From contig JBNMKZ010000006.1 of the NCBI GenBank assembly GCA_050874585.1, positions 11,261-75,260 on the forward strand: 64,000 bases of DNA. Reading direction: 5' to 3'. A program made the position numbers and the translations under genes. Source of the DNA: UBA1067 sp050874585 (GTDB lineage: Bacteria > Verrucomicrobiota > Kiritimatiellia > RFP12 > UBA1067). Shown here piece after piece: positions 17,214 to 25,376 of the stretch (its first letter is position 1; each line of letters opens with the position of its first letter). The notes beneath the pieces are model-generated. The model was not told where the DNA came from. It worked only from the letters and a program-made list of their open reading frames with translations, and made no database searches.

Positions 17214-18140
17214 ATGATTAGCGGCGGCTTGGTATTCTTTGCAATTGTGGCGGTGATTGTCCTTGTGGCAATCGTCAAGACGGCGGTCATCGTGCCGCAG
17301 AAGACGGCTTACATCGTGGAGCGGCTCGGCAAGTACCGTTGCACGCTGGAGGCGGGCTTCCACATCCTGATTCCGTTCTTCGATCGCGTGGCCTACCGTC
17401 ACACGCTGAAGGAGCAGGCGATTGACGTGCCGCCCCAGCAGTGCATCACGAAGGACAATATCGCCGTGGACGTGGACGGCATCCTCTACATGCAGGTGAT
17501 GGATCCGGCGAAGGCGAGCTACGGCATCGGCAACTACCTCTTCGCGACGACCCAGCTCGCGCAGACGACGATGCGTTCCGAGATGGGCAAGCTCGACCTC
17601 GACCGCAGCTTCGAGGAGCGCACGTCCATCAACGCGGCGATTGTCGCGGCGGTTGACAAGGCGAGCGACCCGTGGGGCATCAAGGTGACGCGCTACGAGA
17701 TCAAGAACATCACGCCGCCGCAGACGATTCGCGATGCGATGGAGAAGCAGATGAGGGCCGAGCGCGAGAAGCGGGCGATGATTGCGGAGTCCGAGGGCGA
17801 GCGCCAGTCGAAGATCAACCGTGCGGAAGGCGAGCGCCAGCAGGCGATTGCCCTGTCGGAAGGCGAACGCGCCCGCCGCATCAACGAGGCGGAGGGCAAG
17901 GCGAAGGAGATTCTCCTCGTGGCCGAGGCGCAGGCGGCGGGCATTGAGAAGGTTGCGGCGGCCATCAGCGGAAAGGGCGGTCTTGAGTCCGTCAACATGC
18001 AGCTTGCGCAAATGTACCTCACGCAGTTCGGCAACCTGGCGAAGACGAACAACACGATGATTATCCCCTCGAACCTGGCGGATGTTGCGGGCGTTCTCAA
18101 GGCCTGCACGAGCGTCGTGCGCAAGGTCGACGGCAAGTAA
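17214..18140 (+). CDS. SPFH-domain (stomatin/prohibitin-like) membrane protein
   Basis: 308 residues. One N-terminal membrane segment (residues 5-25, GLVFFAIVAVIVLVAIVKTAV) is followed by the SPFH/band 7 domain (about 26-190: TAYIVERLGKYRCTLEAGFH, VDVDGILYMQVMDPAKASYG, RSEMGKLDLDRSF). A coiled coil with a repeated E-G-E-R pattern covers 195-255, and a hydrophobic C-terminus follows. It matches the stomatin/QmcA subgroup that assembles into membrane microdomains. AAAGGAGG supports the ATG. It is first in an operon with a nucleotidyltransferase and ComF; no NfeD partner is next to it. Confidence 0.93.
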   Translation: MISGGLVFFAIVAVIVLVAIVKTAVIVPQKTAYIVERLGKYRCTLEAGFHILIPFFDRVAYRHTLKEQAIDVPPQQCITKDNIAVDVDGILYMQVMDPAKASYGIGNYLFATTQLAQTTMRSEMGKLDLDRSFEERTSINAAIVAAVDKASDPWGIKVTRYEIKNITPPQTIRDAMEKQMRAEREKRAMIAESEGERQSKINRAEGERQQAIALSEGERARRINEAEGKAKEILLVAEAQAAGIEKVAAAISGKGGLESVNMQLAQMYLTQFGNLAKTNNTMIIPSNLADVAGVLKACTSVVRKVDGK

Positions 18141-18174
18141 GATTCCCTTTTGAACTAGTGACTAAGGAGTTGAC

Positions 18175-19071
18175 ATGAAACCTACATTGGTTGTTTTGGC
18201 GGCGGGCATGGGCTCGCGTTACGGTGGCCTCAAGCAGGTGGACCCGGTGGGTCCGTCAGGCGAGGCGATTCTCGACTATTCCGTTTTCGACGCGGTGCGC
18301 GGCGGCTTTGGCAAGGTCGTCTTCATCATTCGTCATGATTTCGAGGCCGAGTTCAAGGAGAAGGTCGGCAAGAAGTACGAGGGTCTCGTCCCCGTCGAGT
18401 ACTGCTACCAGGACATCAACGACCTGCCCGCGCCGTACAAGGTGCCGGAAGGGCGTACGAAACCCTGGGGTACGGCCCATGCGACGCGGGCGGCGCGCAA
18501 GGTCGTCCACGAACCGTTCGCCGTCATCAATGCGGACGACTTCTATGGACGCGATGCGTTCGCCAAGCTGGGGGCCTTCCTCGCCGAGGCGAAGCCGATG
18601 CACTTTGCGATGGTCGGCTACAAGCTTGCGCTCACGCTCAGCGAGAACGGTTCGGTCGCGCGCGGCATTTGCGACGTCGCGGCGGACGGCTCGCTGAAGA
18701 GCGTCACCGAGATGACCAAGATCGTGCGCACGGCGGATGGGGCCGAGAACCGTGAGGATCCCGAGCATCCTGTCAAGCTGACGGCGAAGGAACTCGTCTC
18801 GATGAACCTCTGGGGCTTCACGCCCGAACTCTTCGACGCCCTTGAGGCGCGCTTTCCCGCGTGGCTCGCCGCCAACGGGACGAAGGAGAAGAGCGAGTGG
18901 TACATTCCCTTTGTCGTGGATGAACTTATCCACGAGGGCAAGGCGGACTGCAAGGTGCTGCCGACGGAATCGAGCTGGTTTGGCGTGACCTACCGCGAGG
19001 ACAAGCCGTTTGTCATGGCGGAGATCAAGAAACTCGTCGATTCCGGTGAGTATCCTTCAAAGCTGTTCTGA
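18175..19071 (+). CDS. Sugar nucleotidyltransferase-like protein
   Basis: 298 residues. The N-terminus LVVLAAGMGSRYGGLKQVDPVG is the nucleotide-binding signature of NTP transferases that couple sugar 1-phosphates or phosphocholine to nucleotides. VINADDFYGRDAF near residue 120 carries the metal-binding Asp pair. Later blocks (SMNLWGFTPELFDALEARFP, WYIPFVVDELIHEG) define a conserved stand-alone family whose substrate is not settled. AAGGAG lies before the ATG. The comF gene begins inside its last 26 nt. Placement with sugar or lipid envelope synthesis is inferred only. Confidence 0.85.
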   Translation: MKPTLVVLAAGMGSRYGGLKQVDPVGPSGEAILDYSVFDAVRGGFGKVVFIIRHDFEAEFKEKVGKKYEGLVPVEYCYQDINDLPAPYKVPEGRTKPWGTAHATRAARKVVHEPFAVINADDFYGRDAFAKLGAFLAEAKPMHFAMVGYKLALTLSENGSVARGICDVAADGSLKSVTEMTKIVRTADGAENREDPEHPVKLTAKELVSMNLWGFTPELFDALEARFPAWLAANGTKEKSEWYIPFVVDELIHEGKADCKVLPTESSWFGVTYREDKPFVMAEIKKLVDSGEYPSKLF

Positions 19072-19771
19072 CCTCATTTGGCCGCGGGCGTGCGAGGTGT
19101 GCGGTCGGGCGGTGGATCGTCCGGCGCGGCATCTCTGCGCGTCCTGTCTGGCGCGACTGCCGTTCGTGCCGCAGGTCGGGTGCTGTTCGGTCTGCGGTCG
19201 GGCGGTTGAAGGGCTCGCGAACGACTATCTCTGCGAAGATTGCTCGGGCGCGGGCCGTCCTCATTTTGACCGTGCGGCGAGTGCCTTGCGGTTTGAGGGC
19301 GTGGCGCGGGATCTCGTGCTGGGGTTCAAGTTCCGTCGCCACCTGTGGCTTCGGGATGACCTGGTCGACTGGATGGAGTCGGCGCTTCGTGCGCGGTTCG
19401 ATGCGGCGGCGGTGGACATGGTGCTGCCGATGCCCGCAACGCCCTGGCACCGTCTCGACAGGGGCTACAACCAGTGCGCCTACTTGGCGCACCCCCTGGC
19501 GCGGCGGATTGACCGCCGCTACGATGGAGGCATTCTCGCACGCACGGGACTGCCGCGCCGGCAGAGTTCGCTGACGGAGCAGGAGCGGCGGGAGAATGCG
19601 AAGGGGACCTTCCGGGTGCGGCACGCGGAGCATGTGCGCGGGAGGACGGTACTGGTGGTCGACGATGTCATGACGACGGGGGCAACGCTTTCCGAATGCG
19701 CCCGGGCGTTGAAGCTCGCGGGGGCTTGGCGCGTCTGGGGACTGACGGTCGTGCGCTCGATTCGCACCTGA
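19046..19771 (+). CDS. ComF family protein (phosphoribosyltransferase-like)
   Basis: 241 residues from GTG 19046, overlapping the upstream gene by 26 nt; this start gives MSILQSCSDLIWPRACEVCG. Two Cys pairs form an N-terminal zinc finger (CEVCGR, CASC, then CSVCGR, CEDC). The C-terminal PRTase domain has ARTGLPRRQSSLTEQERREN and the PRPP loop VLVVDDVMTTGATL near residue 215. ComF takes part in DNA uptake in some bacteria, but PRTase orphans of this type are widespread. No other competence gene is in the window. Confidence 0.9.
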   Translation: MSILQSCSDLIWPRACEVCGRAVDRPARHLCASCLARLPFVPQVGCCSVCGRAVEGLANDYLCEDCSGAGRPHFDRAASALRFEGVARDLVLGFKFRRHLWLRDDLVDWMESALRARFDAAAVDMVLPMPATPWHRLDRGYNQCAYLAHPLARRIDRRYDGGILARTGLPRRQSSLTEQERRENAKGTFRVRHAEHVRGRTVLVVDDVMTTGATLSECARALKLAGAWRVWGLTVVRSIRT

Positions 19772-19787
19772 GGGGGCGGCTTCATTT

Positions 19788-19796
19788 TGGTATAAT
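19788..19796 (+). promoter_or_regulatory. Extended -10 promoter of the fused aro genes
   Basis: TGGTATAAT after CATTT, hexamer 19791-19796. The start GTG is 73 nt downstream. The leader holds a 6-bp inverted repeat, CTGGAC at 19805-19810 and GTCCAG at 19840-19845. I see no leader peptide rich in aromatic residues and no T-box. Confidence 0.7.
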
Positions 19797-19869
19797 ATGC
19801 GGCACTGGACGCGGTTGACGCAGGGTTTTGAACGGGACGGTCCAGCAGTAGCGATACAGAAAGGCACAC

Positions 19870-21729
19870 GTGAAAATCGGCAAGCGGCTGAAACTCGACG
19901 TTTACGGCGAATCGCATGCACCGGCAATCGGCATGCGAATGGAGGGCTTTCCGCCCGAACTGACCATTGACAGGGCGGAGCTTCAGGCCTTTATGGAGCG
20001 TCGCGCTCCGGGGCGTGACGCGCTCTCAACGGCGCGGCGCGAGCCGGATGTGCCGGAGTTCCTCTCCGGGCTTTCGGGTGATGTGACGACAGGCGGAGTG
20101 ATTGAGGCGATTATCCGCAACACCGACACGCGGAGCCGCGACTACGAGAAGACCGTGCCGCGTCCGGGGCACGCGGATTATCCGAACTGGGTGAAGAATG
20201 GGCGAATCCCCGCCGGCGGTGGGGCGAACTCGGGGCGGTTGACGGCGGCGATGTGCATCGCGGGCGGACTCTGCCTGCAGGCCCTCGCCAAGCGCGGCAT
20301 TGCCGTGAAGGCGCGCATTGAGCGTGTCGGCGACGCGGCGGCGGCCAAGTCGGAGGGCGATTCGGTCGGCGGCATCATCGCGGCGGAAGTGACCGGACTC
20401 CCGGTCGGACTGGGCGGACCGATGTTCGACGGGCTGGACGGTGCGCTTGCCGAGGCCATCTTCGGAATCCCCGGCGTGAAGGGCATCGAGTTCGGCAACG
20501 GTTTTGCCGCGAGCGGGCTGAAGGGGTCGGAGAACAACGACCCGTTCGTCGTGCGCGAGGGGCGCGTTGTGACGCTCACGAACAACCACGGCGGCATTCT
20601 TGGCGGCATGACGAGTGGGATGCCGCTCGTCTTTCGTGTGGCGATGAAGCCGACGCCCTCCATCTACAAGCCCCAGCGGAGCGTCGACTTGGCGACAATG
20701 AAGGAGGTCGAGTTCCGTGTGCGCGGTCGGCACGACCCGTGCATCGCCTTCCGTGCGGTGCCGGTGGTGGAAGCCCTGACGGCCTTTACGATTCTGGATG
20801 CCCTGCTGGTCGAGGAGAGCGGCATCGAGTTTCGGTCGATTCCGCAGGACTTGCGCAACATCGTGATTGACGAGACGGTGGCGAAACTTTACCCCGCGCT
20901 TGCGGAACGGGCGATTTGCGTGATTCCGTCCGGCGAGGAGCACAAGACGATTGGCACGGTCGGACGGATTTGGAGTGCCTTTGCGAAGGCCGGGATTGGG
21001 CGCAAGGATACGGTCGTGGCCATCGGCGGCGGCGTGACGGGCGACCTGACGGGATTCGCGGCGGCGACGTGGATGCGCGGCATCGACTGGGTCAATGTGC
21101 CGACGACCCTGCTGGCGATGGTGGATGCCTCGTATGGCGGCAAGACCGCCTGCGATCTTGCGGAGGGCAAGAACCTGGCGGGGGCCTTCCATCCGCCGCG
21201 TCGGGTCATCATTGACGTCAACTTCCTGAAGACGCTGCCGCCGCGGCGGCTGGCGGATGGCCGTGCCGAGATGATCAAGCACGAGGTCATCGGCGGTCTT
21301 GCCCGCACGGCCGATGTCGCGGCGTTTCCGCCCGCCGAGGAGATTCGCCGCAATCTCGCGGTCAAGGTCGCCGTCGTGCGGCGCGATCCGCAGGAGCGCA
21401 CGGGCGAGCGCATGAAGCTGAACGCGGGGCACACGGTGGGCCATGCCGTCGAGAAGGCGAGCGACTACCGAATCTCGCATGGTGAAGCCGTGGCCATCGG
21501 GTGCGTGGCCGAGGCGCGGCTTGCCGTGGAGAAGGGCCTTGCCGAACCGGCGTTCGTGGCTGAACTCGCGGCGCGGTTCACGGCGGCGGGACTGCCGACC
21601 GAACTCCCCGAGGGCATGACATTTGATAACCTGAAGCCCATCATGGCGGGCGACAAGAAGCGCGAGGGCAAGACGGTCGTCTTCGCGCTGCCGTGTGGAT
21701 GGGGTGACGTGAGGGCGGTGAGGATTTAA
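19870..21729 (+). CDS. aroC/aroB: Fusion of chorismate synthase and 3-dehydroquinate synthase
   Basis: 619 residues. Residues 1-325 are chorismate synthase (step 7): VYGESHAPAIG, RPGHADYPNWVK, GGGANSGRLTA, GRHDPCIAFRAVPVVEA, a Clostridia-like sequence type. Residues about 330-619 are 3-dehydroquinate synthase (step 2): IPSGEEHKT, IGGGVTGDLTGF, PTTLLAMVDASYGGKT, with zinc ligands Glu467 (RAEMIKHE), His521 (GHTVGH) and His537 (SHGEAV). The second half lacks the first strands of a normal AroB (about 60-70 residues shorter), but the metal and main NAD sites are present. GTG start with AGAAAGG before it. No stop or frameshift separates the halves. A trifunctional aro gene follows after 3 nt. Confidence 0.93.
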   Translation: MKIGKRLKLDVYGESHAPAIGMRMEGFPPELTIDRAELQAFMERRAPGRDALSTARREPDVPEFLSGLSGDVTTGGVIEAIIRNTDTRSRDYEKTVPRPGHADYPNWVKNGRIPAGGGANSGRLTAAMCIAGGLCLQALAKRGIAVKARIERVGDAAAAKSEGDSVGGIIAAEVTGLPVGLGGPMFDGLDGALAEAIFGIPGVKGIEFGNGFAASGLKGSENNDPFVVREGRVVTLTNNHGGILGGMTSGMPLVFRVAMKPTPSIYKPQRSVDLATMKEVEFRVRGRHDPCIAFRAVPVVEALTAFTILDALLVEESGIEFRSIPQDLRNIVIDETVAKLYPALAERAICVIPSGEEHKTIGTVGRIWSAFAKAGIGRKDTVVAIGGGVTGDLTGFAAATWMRGIDWVNVPTTLLAMVDASYGGKTACDLAEGKNLAGAFHPPRRVIIDVNFLKTLPPRRLADGRAEMIKHEVIGGLARTADVAAFPPAEEIRRNLAVKVAVVRRDPQERTGERMKLNAGHTVGHAVEKASDYRISHGEAVAIGCVAEARLAVEKGLAEPAFVAELAARFTAAGLPTELPEGMTFDNLKPIMAGDKKREGKTVVFALPCGWGDVRAVRI

Positions 21730-21732
21730 GAC

Positions 21733-23835
21733 ATGAAGACGCTTTACCTGTATGGTCCGCCGGCGAGCGGAAAGACGACGCTGGCGCGGAAGCTGGCGCG
21801 TGAATTCGGCCGACCGGCCGTCGACCTCGATGCGGAAATCGTGCGGCGCACGGGGCGTTCGATACCCGACATCTTCGCGGCCGAGGGTGAGGCCAGCTTT
21901 CGACGCATCGAGAGCGAGACCCTTCGCGCCGTTTCGGCCCCCATCGTCGCGCTCGGGGGTGGAACGCTTCTAGACCCCGCGAACCGCGCCTATGCGGAAG
22001 AGAACGGGTTCGTCGTCGTGCTGGACGTGGACGACGAGACGCTGGCGCGGCGGATTGAGGCGGCGCAGGGGACGCGTCCGCTTGGCAACCGTGCGGCGGA
22101 GCGTCGCGCACACTACGCGTCCTTTCCTCATCATCTTGGGGCAGACGACCGAATCGTTTTGCCGCGTCCGCTCCGGGGACGCATCACGGTTCCCGTCTCC
22201 AAGTCGCATCTCCACCGTCTGCTGATTGCGGAGTTTCTCTCGGGGGCGGCCGTTCCGCCCATTGACGCGGCGGACTGCGCCGACATTGCCGCGACGAAGC
22301 GGTGTCTTGCGGCGCTACCGACGCCCGCTGCGCGCGGCACGGTGACGGCGGCGACCCTGGACTGCGGTGAAAGCGGCTCGACACTGCGCTTTCTCGCCCC
22401 GCTCGCGGCGGCCCTTGGCGTGAAGGCGACATACGTCCGCCGTGGACGGCTTGCGGAACGACCGATGATTGACTACGACGGACTCGCCGCCGGTGTGCAC
22501 GAGTTGCGCGGCGACGTCTCCAGCCAGTTTGTCACGGGGCTCCTCTTCGCCCTGCCGCTGATGGACGGCGATTCGGAGATTCGTTTCACCACGCCCCTCC
22601 AGTCGCGGGGTTATGTGGACATGACGCTGGACGTGATTCGCGCCTTCGGCATCCGCGTGACGGAAGCCGAATGGGGCTTTGCCATCCCCGGCAACCAGCG
22701 GTACCGTGCGCCTGCGACACCTGTTCAGCCCGAAGGGGACTGGAGCGGCGCGGCCTTCTGGTTCGCGGCGAATGCGCTTGGAAGCGAGATTCAGGTGGCG
22801 GGACTTGCCGCGAATTCGCACCAGCCCGACCGCGTCGTCTGTGAGCTGATTGACCGCATCCGTGAGGGGCGGGGGCCCGTGGACGTCTCGGGGTGTCCCG
22901 ACCTCTATCCTGCCCTGGCCGTCGTCGACGCACTTCTCGGCAAACGGACCGTCTTTACGGGCACGGAACGCCTGCGAATTAAGGAGTCCGACCGGCTGGC
23001 GGCCATGGAGGAGTGGCGGCGTTCGCCGACGGACGTCGACACGAAGGGCGACCACCGCATCGCCATGGCGGCGGCGATTGCCGCGCTGCATTCGGACTGT
23101 CCTGCGCTGATTCACGGGGCCTCGTGCGTGTCCAAGTCGTATCCGGGCTTCTGGGACGAACTGCACATGGACCTCTATCTCGTCACGGGGTGGCCGCTCG
23201 TCAAGACGCGTAGCCCCGAGATTCACAATGCCGCCTATGCCGCCGAAGGGCGAAAGGCAGAGATGATTTCCTATCCGTCCGAGACGATTGAGGGGGCGAT
23301 GGCGTTTGCTGCGCTGGCGGACGTGAAGGGCATGGCCGTGACGATTCCGCACAAGCTGAGCGTCATGCCGCTTTTGGACGAAATCGACCCGGCGGCCCGG
23401 GCCATTGGTGCTGTGAATACGGTCGTCTTCCGCGCGGGGCGGAAGTATGGCTACAACACCGATGCGGATGGATTTGCGGAGGCTCTGCTGGCCTTTTGCG
23501 GACGCGCCGATCTCGCCGGGATGTCGGTGGCCCTTTTGGGCGCGGGCGGTGCGGCGAAGGCCGTCGACTACGCCCTCCGGCGGCTGGGGGCGAAGGTGTC
23601 AACCTATCATCGCCGTCCGCTTGATAGGGCGCCGGACATTATCGTCAACGCAACGCCGGTCGACCCGATACCGGATTACGCCTTTACGGGACGCGAGCTT
23701 GTCTACGACCTGCGCTACGTTCCGGCCGAAACGCCGCTGATGGCGCGTGCGCGGGCGGCCGGTTGCCGGGTCGAGAATGGGTTTTCCATGCTGCAGGCAC
23801 AGGCGCGTGGCCAGCGGCGGCTCTTTTTCGGCTGA
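21733..23835 (+). CDS. aroK/aroA/aroE: Trifunctional shikimate kinase-EPSP synthase-shikimate dehydrogenase
   Basis: 700 residues with three compact domains. Residues 1-140 are shikimate kinase (step 5): Walker A GPPASGKT, DLDAEIVRRTGRSIPDIF, GEASFRRIE, ALGGGT. Residues about 141-480 are EPSP synthase (step 6): PVSKSHLHRLL, CGESGSTLRFLAPL, VSSQFVTGLLFALP, RLRIKESDRLAA, DHRIAMAAAIAAL, SKSYPGFWDEL. Residues about 482-700 are shikimate dehydrogenase (step 4): RSPEIHNAAY, VTIPHK (catalytic Lys), GAVNTVV, NTDADGF (catalytic Asp), ALLGAGGAAKAV and a final MLQAQA. Each part is shorter than its free-standing relative, but the key residues are there. It directly follows aroC-aroB. aroQ at 28474 supplies step 3. 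DAHP synthase is not in the window. Confidence 0.93.
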   Translation: MKTLYLYGPPASGKTTLARKLAREFGRPAVDLDAEIVRRTGRSIPDIFAAEGEASFRRIESETLRAVSAPIVALGGGTLLDPANRAYAEENGFVVVLDVDDETLARRIEAAQGTRPLGNRAAERRAHYASFPHHLGADDRIVLPRPLRGRITVPVSKSHLHRLLIAEFLSGAAVPPIDAADCADIAATKRCLAALPTPAARGTVTAATLDCGESGSTLRFLAPLAAALGVKATYVRRGRLAERPMIDYDGLAAGVHELRGDVSSQFVTGLLFALPLMDGDSEIRFTTPLQSRGYVDMTLDVIRAFGIRVTEAEWGFAIPGNQRYRAPATPVQPEGDWSGAAFWFAANALGSEIQVAGLAANSHQPDRVVCELIDRIREGRGPVDVSGCPDLYPALAVVDALLGKRTVFTGTERLRIKESDRLAAMEEWRRSPTDVDTKGDHRIAMAAAIAALHSDCPALIHGASCVSKSYPGFWDELHMDLYLVTGWPLVKTRSPEIHNAAYAAEGRKAEMISYPSETIEGAMAFAALADVKGMAVTIPHKLSVMPLLDEIDPAARAIGAVNTVVFRAGRKYGYNTDADGFAEALLAFCGRADLAGMSVALLGAGGAAKAVDYALRRLGAKVSTYHRRPLDRAPDIIVNATPVDPIPDYAFTGRELVYDLRYVPAETPLMARARAAGCRVENGFSMLQAQARGQRRLFFG

Positions 23836-24047
23836 CGGGGTTTCGGAAGTCGCGGCGAAAGGACGGGGACTTCGCCCCCGAATCCCGCTTGGGAGCGGCG
23901 GAGCGCAGAAGGGCGGGGAAAAGCCCCGCCGCGTAGGCGTTCAGAAGGCGCGAGCGCGGCACGCTGAATGGGCGCGGCCTGCCGGACGGCAGGCCGGCAA
24001 GACCACCTGCTGCGGGGTGCCGGTGGTCGGCCTGTTCCTCCTCTCGG
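23836..24047. repeat. Intergenic region with consecutive hairpin-forming inverted repeats
   Basis: No gene is supportable between 23836 and 24110. Perfect inverted repeats follow each other: GGCGGGG/CCCCGCC at 23912-23930, GGCCTGCC/GGCAGGCC at 23976-23995, and GACCACC/GGTGGTC at 24001-24028. They have no T-tracts and do not keep the 22-bp step of the other gaps. They could be structured RNA of the aro mRNA tail or REP-like repeats. Confidence 0.6.
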
Positions 24048-24093
24048 GCTCGGGGGCTTGCGCGTCGGGCGAGCCCCCGAGCAGGCGGTTTTT
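24048..24093 (+). terminator. Hairpin plus T-run merging into the tyrS promoter
   Basis: GCTCGGGGGCT at 24048-24058 pairs perfectly with AGCCCCCGAGC at 24072-24082. A T-run starts 7 nt after the stem (24089) and runs straight into TGGTATAAT. The 7-nt gap makes it an imperfect intrinsic terminator. It may end the aro transcript while its T-run forms the upstream edge of the next promoter. Confidence 0.5.
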
Positions 24094-24102
24094 TGGTATA
24101 AT
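24094..24102 (+). promoter_or_regulatory. Extended -10 promoter, leaderless geometry (tyrS)
   Basis: TGGTATAAT with hexamer 24097-24102, 8 nt before the tyrS ATG, preceded by the terminator-like T-run. Confidence 0.75.
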
Positions 24103-24110
24103 ACCCAAAT

Positions 24111-25376
24111 ATGAAACTACTTGACGAATTGAAGGCTCGTGGACTTGTTGAGGCTCTGACCGATCCGGCGATTGAGGCGGCGTTGGAGAAGCCGATGACG
24201 GTTTATTGCGGATTCGATCCTTCCGCCCGCTCCCTGCAGGCGGGCAACCTCGTGTCCATCATGGTCCTGAAGCGGTTTCAGCAGGCCGGGCACAAGGTCA
24301 TAGCCCTCGTCGGGGGCGCGACGGGGCTGATTGGCGACCCGAGCGGAAAGTCCGCCGAGCGCAACATGCTGACGGTTGAGCAGGTGGCGGAGAACAAGAA
24401 GGGCATTCGTGAGAACTTGGCCCGAATCCTCGATTTCGACGGCCCGAACGCGGCGATTCTCGTCGACAACTACGACTGGTACAAGGGCACGAGCGCGATT
24501 GAGTTCCTGCGCGACATCGCCATCAACTTCCGTGTGCCGCAGATGCTGGCGAAGGAGTCCGTGCGCAAGCGTTTAGAGGCGAGCGAGGGTGCCCTGACCT
24601 TTACGGAATTCTCCTACCAGATTCTGCAGGGCAACGACTTCTTGCACCTCTACGACAACTACGGCTGCCAGATGGAGGTCGGCGGGGCCGACCAGTGGGG
24701 CAACATCACGGCGGGGACGGATCTCGTGCGGCGGATGCGCGGCAAGTCGGCCTTCGGCCTGACGTTCCCGCTGCTTCTCGACTCGACGGGCAAGAAGTTC
24801 GGCAAGTCCGAGGGCAACGCGCTCTTTCTGAACGGCGAAATGACGTCCGTCTACGATTGGTACCAGTACTTCCTGCGCGCGGCGGATGCCGATGTCATCC
24901 GTTACCTGAAGGTCTTCTCGATGAAGTCGCTTGACGAGATTGCCGAACTGGAGGCCGCGATGAAGCGGAATCCCGAGGCGCGGATTCCCCAGAAGGCGCT
25001 GGCGGAGGAGTTGACGCGTCTCGTGCATGGCGAGGCGGGGCTTCAGACGGCGCTCGGCGCGACGAAGACGCTCTTTGGCGGGGATGTCGCGGGCAAGTCG
25101 GCGGATGAGCTTGAGACAATTTTCAAGGATGTGAAGTCCGCCGAGATGGCCGCAGGTGACGTTCTCGGCAAGCCGGTCTTTGCCGTGGCGGCGGCGGCCG
25201 GGATGTTCAAGTCCAACGGCGAAGCGCGGCGGATGGCCCAGCAGGGCGGGCTCTCGCTGAACGGCACGAAGGTCGACGACAAGCGCGTTTTCGCGGCGGA
25301 CGATCTCGTGGACGGTCGGATTGCCATCCTGAAGCAGGGCAAAAAGAACAACTTCCTTCTGAAGATTAAGGCTTGA
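24111..25376 (+). CDS. tyrS: Tyrosyl-tRNA synthetase
   Basis: 421 residues, class I. It charges tRNA-Tyr. The Rossmann core has GFDPSARSLQAGNLVSIM, GATGLIGDPSGK, YQILQGNDFLHLY and GADQWGNITAG. The KMSKS-like motif is KFGKSEGNALFLN, and an S4 RNA-binding domain lies at the C-terminus (from about residue 355). The HIGH-like signature reads QAGN, so the first His is replaced by Gln43; this is unusual and worth checking. Leaderless start 8 nt after the -10 hexamer. Its stop overlaps the TTG start of the Lpt permease gene (TTGA). Confidence 0.95.
   Translation: MKLLDELKARGLVEALTDPAIEAALEKPMTVYCGFDPSARSLQAGNLVSIMVLKRFQQAGHKVIALVGGATGLIGDPSGKSAERNMLTVEQVAENKKGIRENLARILDFDGPNAAILVDNYDWYKGTSAIEFLRDIAINFRVPQMLAKESVRKRLEASEGALTFTEFSYQILQGNDFLHLYDNYGCQMEVGGADQWGNITAGTDLVRRMRGKSAFGLTFPLLLDSTGKKFGKSEGNALFLNGEMTSVYDWYQYFLRAADADVIRYLKVFSMKSLDEIAELEAAMKRNPEARIPQKALAEELTRLVHGEAGLQTALGATKTLFGGDVAGKSADELETIFKDVKSAEMAAGDVLGKPVFAVAAAAGMFKSNGEARRMAQQGGLSLNGTKVDDKRVFAADDLVDGRIAILKQGKKNNFLLKIKA

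Noticed and set aside
19797..19869. T-box or leader-peptide attenuator for the aro genes
   Set aside because: No T-box signature is present, and the only ATG in the leader begins at the base after the -10 hexamer, too early to be transcribed.
23836..24047. Small gene between the aro fusion and tyrS
   Set aside because: Open frames exist, but the sequence is dominated by perfect inverted repeats, and the peptides have no binding site or familiar pattern.
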